This document shows, one piece after another, positions 35,264 through 45,273 of a stretch of DNA of 64,000 nt. Under the pieces are notes generated by a model. The model ran no database searches. It was not told the origin of the DNA and worked only from the letters and a program-made list of their open reading frames with translations. Each line of letters opens with the position of its first letter. The first letter of the stretch is position 1. This stretch comes from Saussurea involucrata. Lineage: Eukaryota > Streptophyta > Magnoliopsida > Asterales > Asteraceae. Where the stretch lies: contig CM066326.1 in NCBI GenBank assembly GCA_033807775.1, forward strand, positions 49,777,617 to 49,841,616, read 5' to 3'. A program made the position numbers and the translations under genes.

Positions 35264-35826
35264 TCAGAAGAAAGGTCGAGCCACGACCGAAACCAAGGCG
35301 CTGGGTGGGAGGCAAACCACCGAGGTTCGTTTTCGTTTTAGTTTATGTTTTTGAATGTTTTTATTTACAACAAAAAAACGGAAAAGTTAAAAGTGAAACA
35401 GGGGCTTACGCGGTATGTCCCGCGGTTTCCAAACCGCGTGGAAAACCGCGGGTGTCTCTGGAGTTTGTGTTGAACAGAGGGTTACGCGGGATTTCCCGCG
35501 GCCTACAAACCACGTAACAAACCGCGGGGTCCTATGAGGTGATTTTCAAACAAAGACTTACGCGGTATTACCTGCGGGTTGCATGCCGCGCAGGAAACCG
35601 CGCGTCCCGGCTGACGCCTAGGGTTTGTTCTTTTGTCGTTTTGTGTGCAGTAGTTTACTTTATGTCATTCTTCTTCTCTTCTTTTCATTTCTTCTCCTTT
35701 CTTCTTAATTTTCTGCAACTCTCTCTTTCTCTCCCTCGATTTCTCTCAACAACTCTCTCTAAACTCCATCGATTTTTAAGAACTCATCTCAGATTTCAGT
35801 GTTGTGCTCCAATTTTCTTCAAGACA
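35264..35826 (+). repeat. Athila A post-pol spacer with three GC-rich palindromic repeats
   Basis: Three copies, about 76 bp apart, start TTACGCGG at 35406, 35482 and 35558. Each contains paired blocks of the type CCGCGG-N-CAAACCGCG and ACCGCGGG. One related module is in the LTR near 25049. From 35660 to 35800 the sequence turns pyrimidine-rich (ctctctct, tttctctccctcg), like a plant leader. Confidence 0.65.
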
Positions 35827-37859
35827 ATGGTATGTATTTCTCACTCTTGTTCTTTTGGTCTCCATTTCTATGTGGGTAAGTATGCCTTCTTTTTATCCAT
35901 CTATATGCTCTGTCATAGTGTTCAGGTGTATTTCCCCAAGATGTTTAGTTTTCTCACAAATATGTGTTCTGATGATGTTTTGTGCTTAGATTTTGAATAG
36001 ATTCTGGTTGTATGCTTAAGATTGCGATTTTATACTTCTATGCAATTGGGTATGTGATTTTGTGAGATTGTGTGCTTAAAAATCTATAATGGGGAGTTTT
36101 TGGGAAGCTAGATGGGAAATTTTTGGTATGTATGAATCGGTTGTTTTTGTGGACTACTCCCATATTATTATGCATAAATGGTAAAATGGGAATCTCTTGG
36201 CAACATGAAGTCCCTACGTTATTTGTTGTGGGTCTGTAGTTCCTTGTGCAAACATAGCCAAACCTCAGTTTCACTTAGGTTTGGGGTTGTCATGTTATTC
36301 TTCACTGGTGCAAATCAGTGAAAAATCTTAAAGGTATGCACTAGAGAATTTTGTGATAACCGTGGTCAAAATGCATGAGCTAAACAGTATTTTTTTTATT
36401 GGTAATCTGCATGCATGGGATTTCTGAGTTTTTAGATGTACGTACACGTAAGAAAAAGGAGATGCAACAAACCTAAGTTTCACTTAGGTTTGGGGTGCCT
36501 CCCTTTTTATCATGCACACAGTCACATTTAACCCTTTGCAAACCTCGGTTTTACCGAGGTTTGGGGTGGCTATGAGCAAGATAACTCACTTGAGTTCATT
36601 TATTTTTGCAGATCATGAAGCACCATCCAAGCACGCACCTCTCCTTCCCCGATTACGATCGCATCCACCCGAATAATAGACGAGGGATGTTTGACCGGGA
36701 GAACCCGGATAAGGACCATCGACATCAGCAGATGCGAACAAACGAATGCAATCCCTTCGAGGAGCGGGGCATCAAAATTACGGATCTTCCGGCCGGTTCA
36801 AGGGTGTCGGAAATCCTCAGGCAACACTCGTGGGAGAGGTTCATCCGAACCCGTCCCATGTACTGCATAGATACCGTTCGAGAATTCTTCGCCTGCATGA
36901 TCCCAGCCGTATATCATGATCGGTGTGTAGTGCATATGGGCAACATAGAAGTCCGGATCTCTCCGGCCGACATCGATGCATACTTCCACCCCCCCCATCG
37001 GGAAGAGCTTAGTGCCACATACGGGTTATCTCCCCATCCGGCATTCCTAGAGCAGCTGGGTTCAACCATCGCCGCCTCTCTAAGGCGGAATAGACAAACG
37101 GGGTGGAATAAGAGGGATAAACACATCTTAAAAAGCGAAATGCACACTGATATTGCATTTCTCATGCTCTTCGTCAAGGCTTCTCTAAAGCCTTCCTCGC
37201 ACAACACCACCGCCGACAGCCAAGTGGCGGAGGTCCTCTACTCTCTACACAACAATCTTCCGAAGGATATCGGACATATCATTTGGATGGAGATTTTGGA
37301 CGCATGTATGACCCTAGACGGTATTTTACCATTCCCATGCTTGATTACTCATTTTTGTAGGGAAGCGGGTGTCCCGATCGGACACCTCACTGCGTCGAAG
37401 GGGGACTTCAAGCTGACCCAGTATAGGCACCAGATCACGGCGGCAAACAAATTGGAGGCGAGGAGACGAGTGGATCCAAATTTTCAGATGCGGAGGCTTG
37501 CGGAACCAGTCCATGTATCATCCGAGAGTGCCTCGGATACTAATCCATATTTTGAGCCGGAGTCACCAACGGCGGAGGAGGCCGTTCACGGCGGCGACAC
37601 GCCTCCTTATATGCGCCGATTTATGGATCAGATGCGGACACAGGTTAGCGGGATAAATGCGCATGTGGATCTTGGGTTCCAAAACTTGAACCTGCGTATG
37701 GACGGCTACGACACCCGCCTGGTTGGTTTTGACTCCCGCCTCACCCAAGCTGGCTTTCCACCACCACCGCAACCACAAGCACCTCCAGCAGCACCACAGG
37801 ACCGGAGGAGAGTTAGAGGCCGGCGAGTCGGAGGTGCTTCATCATCCTCCTGCCGGTAG
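35827..37859 (+). CDS. Athila A env-position ORF, probably spliced, intact
   Basis: ATG at 35827-35829 is followed at once by a donor-like GTATGT (35830). An acceptor-like TTTATTTTTGCAG ends at 36611. Joining these would put the upstream ATG in frame with the long ORF (ATC ATG AAG from 36612), giving a 782-nt phase-0 intron. Without splicing, translation could start at ATG 36615. The ORF runs 414 codons to TAG 37857-37859 with no stop. Blocks 'RHQQMRTNECNPFEERGIKI', 'TVREFFACMIPA' and 'VVHMGNIEVRISPADID' resemble the plant transposon protein domain found after pol in Athila-like elements. The C-terminus is proline, then arginine/glycine rich. I see no signal peptide or membrane helix, so 'env' here means position only. 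Function unknown. Confidence 0.6.
36261..36560 (+). repeat. Three dispersed hairpins followed by TTTGGGG
   Basis: ACCT(C/A)AGTTTCACTTAGGT at 36262 and 36471, and ACCTCGGTTTTACCGAGGT at 36542, each form a 6-7 bp stem with a short loop and are followed directly by TTGGGGT. They lie in the proposed intron just upstream of the env-position ORF. The third has compensating stem changes (CCTCGG/CCGAGG instead of CCTAAG/CTTAGG). Confidence 0.6.
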
Positions 37860-39421
37860 TTGGGTTGGTTTTTCATGCTCTCTTATTTGATTATTCTTAA
37901 TGATGTTCTGTACTGTTCTGTTGGATGACTGTAATAATAACACACAACAATATTATCGCACTATGTATCACTTATCTGCACATTGGGGACAATGTGTGGG
38001 TAAGGTTTGGGGTTGCCAATCGGGCCCCCGTTAATGCACGTTGATGTCCCATACTTAAGAATGGTTAGATCATGGTAGCCAATACTTTCTTGTTTTGAAT
38101 GATTGAGACCAACCATTGTGGGGAGAACTTTGTGACTGAAACGTGACCATTAGGGAAGGACCGGGAAAAGGCATGACTAGGGACATTAGTGGAGACCACC
38201 CAAGAGCGAGATTTGAGCCAAAAAGACGTTTTTCATTTCGAGGGATTTAAACACGAAAATCATATACACTTTTTCGAATTCCTTGTCGTGATTATAGAGT
38301 GATCTCGCTATAATATCGCATTGAGTAGCAAAGACGACCATCGGGATATTGGGTAAGGGTATAGTAGACCATATCGTGTGGACCTTAAGAGATGATTCCA
38401 GGCATTGTGTGTATGTTTAACCATTTTTAGCTATCTTTCCTGTCGACCCATTATGTATGTATCCATAACCCAATTTTGCAGCCAAACACTCACCTTGTTC
38501 GTTTCTAAACCCACCATTTAACCCGAGCCAAAAACCTTAGCCAACCCCTATCCGAAAGTGTGTCAACCAGAAGCAGTAATGAACAGCAAAAGATAGAGCA
38601 GAAAAGAAAAAGTACAGGCCAGTCACGAGAATAAATTGGGTGCAGTTTAACCCAAAGGATAGAAAAGAGGGTCAATGTCGCCACAATCAAAGAAAGAGGA
38701 CCAATGAAGTCCCAACATGAAAAAAATACAGTTATTTAGATAGCTTTACAGCAGCTAAATAAGTGAGTCAAAGCGACTCCAGTAGTGATAAAGAGGGCCA
38801 AAAGATAGAAAGTGAAGTTAGAAAAGTTCCGAACTGCTAATGATTGACACGCCAAGGATTTTTGATCCTTTTACCCTTCGTTTCTTAACCAAAACCCTAG
38901 CCCCGTTACAACCCTTGCAAAGACCTGGATGATCTTCTGGAAAATGTGATTAGGGTATACGACCACCTTTGCTGATATTCCCTGTCTTGCTACTTGATTC
39001 CTTTCTAAGATCGACTTTTTGGACACCTGTGCGTCTTTCATTAGAGTTGTCATGTAATATTCGAGTATTCTTGTACATAAATTCCTTAGACATGACAACA
39101 TGTGCGACAACCTAGGTTCGAGTGAAATGAGAGTATCCCGTGAGGTAGGGTCGAGGCGAAATGTTTTCCCTAGTATGTTTTGACCTAGTACGACCTTAGT
39201 GTAATCGGATCAGTCACGAGTTCAACTCACAATGGAAGGCCATAGATCAGACGGAATAAGGATGAGGCTAGGATGAGATAAGCATTCACGAGTTTGGGAA
39301 ATCACCAGTGCATTACATGGTACCGATTGAGAGTTGTGTTGTTATTATTTCACTGATATATGCTTTCATTCTTTTTATCGCTAATTTGCTTGAGGACAAG
39401 CAACGCTCGGTTTGGGATTGT
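37860..39421 (+). other. Athila A 3' untranslated region and polypurine-like tract
   Basis: 1.56 kb without a gene. It contains 'ttggggacaatgtgtgggta' (37984 on) and 'aggtttggggttgcc', strings typical of Athila 3' regions, and ends 'ggtttgggattgt' (39409-39421) directly before the LTR, the likely priming tract. Short ORFs here look random. Confidence 0.65.
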
Positions 39422-40685
39422 TGATAACGCCAATTTTGGGCGTTATTTTCAGTCCATAAACCAACGAGATTGGCTTGTGTTTAAGCAAAAAGGCGGGATT
39501 TCATGGTTTATCTAGTGAAATGTGCAGGTTATCCGAAATAAGACAGACATCGAGAAAAGAGGCGAAAAAGACCCAAAAGAGAGCCCAGAACGAAGCCCAA
39601 TGGAAAACCCAAGAACCGACCCAGATCCGCGAACCAGATTTGAACCGAACCTGTCAGAAACACGCACGGCTTGCCACGCGGTTTGCAAACCGCGGGCAAA
39701 ACCGCGGGGTCGCCTGTTTCGTTTCTATTACTTTGTATTTTCCGGATTTAGGGCATTATCTCGGGATGTGCGACGGAGGGCTGGAGAGGGGCGATTTTCA
39801 GAGTATTTTCACACACTTTGGAGCCACGATAGAGGTCTGATTGAGGAGATTTCACCACGCGAAGTGGATTAGAGCCGAGAGAGAAGTGATTCATCGTATA
39901 TTCTTACCGTTTACGTTTACCATGATTTCACACACCACTTTATACCTTATTTCTTGTGTTTTTGTCCACCCCAACATGAACTAATCTCTAGATGTTGGGG
40001 GTTGGAACAACTATGGATTTTACGATGGATGACGTGTAACCGAATGATTGTTTTTACTTGATTTAATATATGAAGCATTTGAATTCAGCTTTAATTATCA
40101 ATTGTAGATTGATCACCTTCAATTGAATTACATGGTTTTTGATTAAGTTTGAGAAAATTGATTAAAAGCTAGATCAAGTAATCAAGTGTCGGAAAGGAGA
40201 TTTGGGTAGAGATAGCCAAATCACTTTCTGCTTGGAATAGTTTGACTTAATATATTTCAAAACGCAGGGTGTAGATCGAGAGATAACACCTACAGTCTTG
40301 AAATAAGATCTGTTTTTGCTTGAAAAAGAATAACAGTAACTTTTATAAACTAGGGTTCATAGAGAGAGTCGATAATAATTATTGTTCGGGTATTCGTTCA
40401 TCAGTAGTATTTCCATAGGAAGTCCAACCCTTAACCTTTTCTCTACCAAAGTTCTTTCAAAACCTTCTGTCAAGCGATTCTAGCAATATTTAGTTCTTAT
40501 TTAGTTTTTAAATCAAGTTATAAACCACAACTCAAAATATCGATTGTTCAGTTAATAGCAATTGTAGTCATTGTGATACTTAGTTCCTAGTTCCCTGTGT
40601 TCGATACTCGTACTTTCAGTACTATTACTTGACTTCGACCCGTACACTTGCGGTTAGATTTAGGGGGGTGTAAACCCGCGTATCA
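39422..40685 (+). repeat. Athila middle LTR (1264 bp), shared by copies A and B
   Basis: TGATAACGCC...GCGTATCA. It serves as the 3' LTR of A and the 5' LTR of B. It is longer than the 24785 copy by a block around 39938-40026 ('ccactttatacc...tttacgatgg') and is followed by a PBS, so the internal region begins again. Confidence 0.88.
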
Positions 40686-40848
40686 AGTTTTTGGCGCCGT
40701 TGTCGGGGAACTAGTTGCAACTGATAGCACTACCAGCTATAAGCGCTATTAGATTGCACGTTTTTTTTATTTCTGTTATTTTATTTTATCACCTTCAATT
40801 TCTGGATTACTGATTTTGTTACTTTCCATTTCAGGTACTAATTGGTTT

Positions 40849-43018
40849 ATGCCAAGGAAAACCCGAGGGGAGAAAATCGATCCGATCGATCCGGAGATTG
40901 AAAGAACCGCCCGCCGATTACGAAAAGAAGAAAAAGCAAAACAACATATCAAGATCGAAATGGGCGATGAGAGACCTGTCAACGAGAGACCTCGTAATGA
41001 TCCACCACCACCTCCCGAGAGACGCCCTATGCAATCGTTTGCCGATCCAAACGTGGCAGCCGCACGCATAGGCATTCAAGCGCCCACTACTGGGGCGAAC
41101 TATTTCGAGATCAAACCGAGTACCATCGTAATGGTACATCAGAACCAGTATGGGGGAGGCCCAGCAGAAGACCCTCATGCACATCTTCGTGCATTTGAGC
41201 GGATTTGTAATACATTCAAGATCAATGGGGTGAACGAGGATGCCGTCAAGCTGAGACTTTTCAGCTTTTCACTCAAAGGCAGAGCCATAACTTGTACTGA
41301 AAGTATCCAACCAGACTCGATCACTACCTGGGCACAACTGAAGGCTGCTTTTCTCCAAAAATTCTTTCCACCAAACAGAACCGCCCAACTCATGGCTGAA
41401 ATCACCCATTTCGCGCAATGGGATCAAGAGACGTTATATGAAGCTTGGGAGAGGTATAAGGAGATGATAAAGAAATGCCCTCATCATGGTTTACAAGGTT
41501 GGGTCATAATCCAAACATTCTTCAGTGGACTTCACCCGCAGTTTAAAAACGACATCACCGCTGCAGCGGGTGGAGCCCTAATGGATATGTCTTACGAGGA
41601 GGCATGTGAGTTGATCGATAATCTGGCCGAACATAGCTTTTCTACTCCGAGGTCAACAGTTAGAAGGGTTGCAAGTGTGCAAGAGAATGACGAGCTGAAA
41701 GCAATAAAGGCTCAACTGAACGCACTCACGAGTCAGATGAAGGGGTCTTCTCTTCAATCTGCATTCATGATGGATGAGGGTATGCCGGATATGTCTCCAC
41801 CTGTGAATGAGCCGAAGCAAGTTCAGTTTATGCAAAATCGGAACAACCGGCCAAGGAATGATCCGTTTTCGAATACATACAACGAGGGTTGAAAAAGCAC
41901 CCTAATTTTTCATGGAGTCAACCGCAAGGGCAACCCGGTCAACAACAACAAGGTAATCCTTCTAACTTTGCCAATTCTTCTAATACTAACAATGTTTATC
42001 GTCCTCCAGGTTACAACCAATGGAATTTCAATGAGGGACAGTCTGGAGAGAAGAAGCCGGGGCTAGAAGACATGATGATGATTATCATGTCTTAAATGGA
42101 CAGCACGGTTAAGGGATTAGCTAGTACAGTCAACACGGTCAAAGCGGCTATTGATCAGAACACGGAATCTATTAAGATCCTTGAAAGGCAAATGGGGCAG
42201 ATTTCTGAAGCCCTACAAAACCGAGCCCCTGGAACCTTTCCGAGTCAAACCGAAAGGAAAAACCGGGAAGATTGCAAGGCCATTCATCTGAGGAGTGGCA
42301 AGGAGCTGATTGGAGACCCGACACGAGAACATGTATCAAAGGGAACCATTCCAAAGCAAGAGGTTATAATTGAAGAGAATTCAAAGAGTGAAGAGAAGAA
42401 GCAAGAGCAGCCAACCATTCCAAAGCAAACACCGGTCAAGCCGACAATTCAGAAAGTGCCATATCCAAATAGGCTTAAAGCCCACAGGGAAGATCTAAAC
42501 TTTTCTAAATTTCTTGAAGTTTTTAAGAAATTGCATATTAACATCCCGTTTGCAGATGCCTTGGCACAAATGCCCTCGTATGTGAAATTTTTGAAAGACA
42601 TCCTTTCTAACAAAAGGAAGATCGAGGAGCATGCGACCGTTGCACTTACTGAGGAGTGCAGCGCGATCATCCAGCCTAAGCTTCCCCCGAAGCTTAAGGA
42701 TCCAGGGAGTCTTACCATCCCTGTTAATATAGGAAATTCTGAATTTAGTAAGGCTTTGTGTGATCTTGGAGCGAGTATTAATTTAATTCCTTTGTCTATT
42801 TTCAGGAAACTCGGGCTAGGAGAGGTGCAACCGACCAGTGTGACATTGCAGCATGCTGACAGATCCATCAAGTACCCGTATGGTGTGATTGAGGATGTAC
42901 TGGTCAAGGTGGACAAGTTGTATCTTCCAGTTGACTTTGTGATCCTCGACATGGATGAGGATAAAGAAATACCGCTGATACTTGGCCGACCATTTTTGGC
43001 CAAAGGGGAGCATTGATC
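40849..43018 (+). pseudogene. Athila B gag-protease with two stops and an end frameshift
   Basis: ATG 40849 to about 43018. Stops: TGA 41890-41892 (TGG in copy A) and TAA 42093-42095 (AAA in copy A). A base missing near 43003 shifts the frame at the protease/RT join. The gag block is intact here ('LFSFSLKGRAITC', 'FLQKFFPPNRTAQLM', 'HGLQGWVIIQTFFSGL'). Protease-like 'ALCDLGASINLIPLS' near 42755. A segment present in A (27629-27685) is missing here around 42345-42360. Confidence 0.82.
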
Positions 43019-44300
43019 CACGTGAAAGAGGGAAAGCTCACCTTGAGAGTGGGTGACGAAGAAACTGTCTTCAATGTTTTTCGGGCAGCCAAGCAAAGCA
43101 TGGGACCAAACGAGTGTTACCGGGTAGATGTGATGGAGTCATTGATAAAAGAAACGTGTGGCATGCAAGTCTCCGAAGATCAACTGAATAATGTGTTGAT
43201 GGGTATCGATGATGATCCGGAAAGCGAGATTGTGATGCAATTAAATGCATCGACGTCATACAAAGGCCCGAGAAGACCGGTCATTGAAGATTTGGGAGAA
43301 CCAATTCCCAAGTCCGAACCTTCGTCGAAGACACCACCAAAGCTTGAGCTCAAACCGCTGCCCGATCAACTTAAGTATGCATATTTGGGAGAGAAATACA
43401 TGCTTCCGGTAATCATTTCGTCTAAACTAAATCCTAAAAATAAAGAGAAGCTACTCCGGGTTCTTAGAGAGCACCAAGCCGCTATTGGATGGACGATAGC
43501 TGATCTGAAGGGCTTAAGCCCCACGTTTTGCTCGCACCGCATCAATCTTGAAGAAGGGCATAGACCGGTTGTCCAACACCAACGCCGACTTAACCCGAAC
43601 ATGAAAGAGGTGGTCCGTAAGGAGGTCTTGAAACTCCTTGACGCTGGAATTATCTATCCAGTTCCGGATAGTCCATGGGTGAGTCCAGTCCAAGTAGTGC
43701 CAAAGAAGGGAGGAATAAACGTGGTCCGAAACAACAATAATGAGCTCATTCCGTCCCGAACTGTCACCGGTTGGAGGGTTTGCATTGACTACCGGAAACT
43801 GAACGATGCAACGAAGAAAGACCACTTTCCTCTTCCATTCATTGATCAGATGTTGGAGCGGTTATCTGGGCATGAGTATTATTGCTTCTTGGACGGGTAT
43901 TCAAGGTATAATCAGATACCAATAGCCCCCGAAGACCAAGACAAGACAACATTCACATGTCCTTATGGTACGTTTGCTTACCGGAGGATGCCTTTCGGTT
44001 TATGCAATGCTCCAGCTACCTTTTAGAGGTGTATGATGGCGATATTCTCAGACATGGTGGAGCGGACTATAGAGATTTTTATGGATGACTTTTCCGTGTT
44101 CGGGTCTTCATTCGATACATGTTTGGAACACTTGAGAGTTGTCCTACAAAGATGTGAAGAGACGAGTTTGGTACTGAACTGGGAGAAGTGTCACTTCATG
44201 GTGACCGAGGGAATAGTGCTGGGTCACAAAGTGTCAAAAGCAGGGATTGAAGTGGATAAGGCAAAGGTGGCGGTGATTGAGAATCTTCCTTACCCGAACT
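43019..44300 (+). pseudogene. Athila B reverse transcriptase, 5' half, one stop and truncated
   Basis: Same RT as copy A up to just past the catalytic site: 'FLDGYSRYNQIPI' near 43888, TAG at 44024-44026 (CAG in A), then 'FMDDFSVFG' near 44078. The frame is lost at the Copia-2 insertion point after 44300. RNase H and integrase are not in the window. Confidence 0.85.
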
Positions 44301-44986
44301 TGTTGGCCCCAAGTATCTGTTATGTAAAAGTATTGAAAATAGTTCAAGTCAGAAGACCAACAGAGATCAGACAGAAGATTCGGAAGAAGTTCAAGAAGAC
44401 CAACAGAGCTTAACAGAGCTCTGTCGAAGACTTCCAACAGAAGAACAAGTGTTTAACAGAAGACCAACAGAGCTCCTGCGTAAGAGCTCTGGTGAAGTGA
44501 AGACCTCTGTCAGCCTAAGTCTCGTAGGAAATCCTAAGTGTTAGACATGTGTCCATACTTTCCACGTATGCCCTAAAGATTGGAGACACACTTTCCACGT
44601 GTCATTCCAGGGTACGATAGTACACTGTCTATGCTTTTCCAGGGCTATAAATAGAGAGGCAGTGGTACAAACAATAGTAAGCTTTGGGAAGAGTAGTTTT
44701 CCACAATTGTTTAAGCACACACTGCAGCAATCCCGAGCACTACCTCCGTACGATATTGTTGTCATGTGAGATTTCTGAACATACTTGAACATGTTCTTGG
44801 TGTGATTCATTATCAATATATGAGCAGCTTTTATATATGATCCTGTTATCATTTACTGTTCAATATTTGATTCTCATAGTTCATTTATCGTTTACACAAT
44901 CACTCATATTAATGGCTGTATTTAATATGCTTCCGCTGTCTATTTCACTACCATTAATATGATACAACGTGAATCTGGAACCTATA
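44301..44986 (+). repeat. Copia-2 5' LTR (about 686 bp, right edge uncertain)
   Basis: Begins TGTTGGCCCCAAG. The end is set by the PBS. The last bases read CCTATA instead of the expected ...CA, possibly a C-to-T change. No second copy in the window allows the edge to be fixed. Confidence 0.7.
44362..44653 (+). promoter_or_regulatory. Copia-2 LTR promoter: ACAGAG/CTCTGT cluster and TATAAATA
   Basis: ACAGAG and CTCTGT half-sites recur at 44362-44510, with the full palindrome ACAGAGCTCTGT at 44413-44424. A TATAAATA box is at 44646-44653. Between them lies CCACGTGTC (near 44597), a G-box/ABRE-type core. The arrangement matches the Copia-1 LTR with a different motif. Confidence 0.55.
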
Positions 44987-44988
44987 AT

Positions 44989-45000
44989 TGGTATCAGAGC
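44989..45000 (+). other. Copia-2 primer binding site (initiator Met tRNA)
   Basis: TGGTATCAGAGC, the common Copia PBS, identical to the one in Copia-1. Confidence 0.88.
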
Positions 45001-45273
45001 TCTTTGGTTTTCTTAAACCAAACGATCCAATCTACCAAGGTTGACTCACTGTTGTTGATTGTGTTTGTGTGTCTTTAAAAGCTTCATTACATACTCTGTT
45101 TTTTTACTGCTTCCTAGTCTAAACAAGCTTTCATAGCTCATATAACTGTGTTTAAAGCTTTCTAGCTTAGTTTAAACGTTTCTCTCAGAAGTTACTGTTC
45201 CATTGGTTACTGTTTAAAACTCATCTTCGAGTTGAAACTCTTTTTGTAACAACTATACTCTGTTTTTCTCAAA

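Larger units (their letters stand above)
24785..40685 (+). mobile_element. Athila-type Ty3/Gypsy retrotransposon, copy A (with nested element)
   Basis: LTRs at 24785-25977 and 39422-40685, an Asp-tRNA PBS, gag-protease, RT-RNase H-integrase, then a long 3' part with an env-position ORF and the strings 'ttggggacaatgt' (37984 on) and 'caagc...ggtttgggattgt' before the 3' LTR. Both strings are familiar Athila hallmarks. The protease/RT junction is split by another LTR element (28378-32065). Without it, copy A is about 12.2 kb. Gag and pol carry several stops, but the env-position ORF is open. No target duplication can be read because the right LTR runs straight into copy B. Confidence 0.88.
40686..44300 (+). 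mobile_element. Athila copy B, internal region cut at RT by Copia-2
   Basis: Starts with PBS TGGCGCCGTTGTCGGGGA (about 40692-40709) and repeats gag, protease and the first part of RT of copy A with high identity. It stops after 'VIENLPYPN' at 44300, where Copia-2 begins. The rest should lie beyond the right edge of the window. It shows the empty site for element C. Confidence 0.88.

Noticed and set aside
36612..37859. A true viral envelope gene
   Set aside because: No signal peptide, transmembrane segment or glycosylation-rich ectodomain is visible. Only its position matches env.
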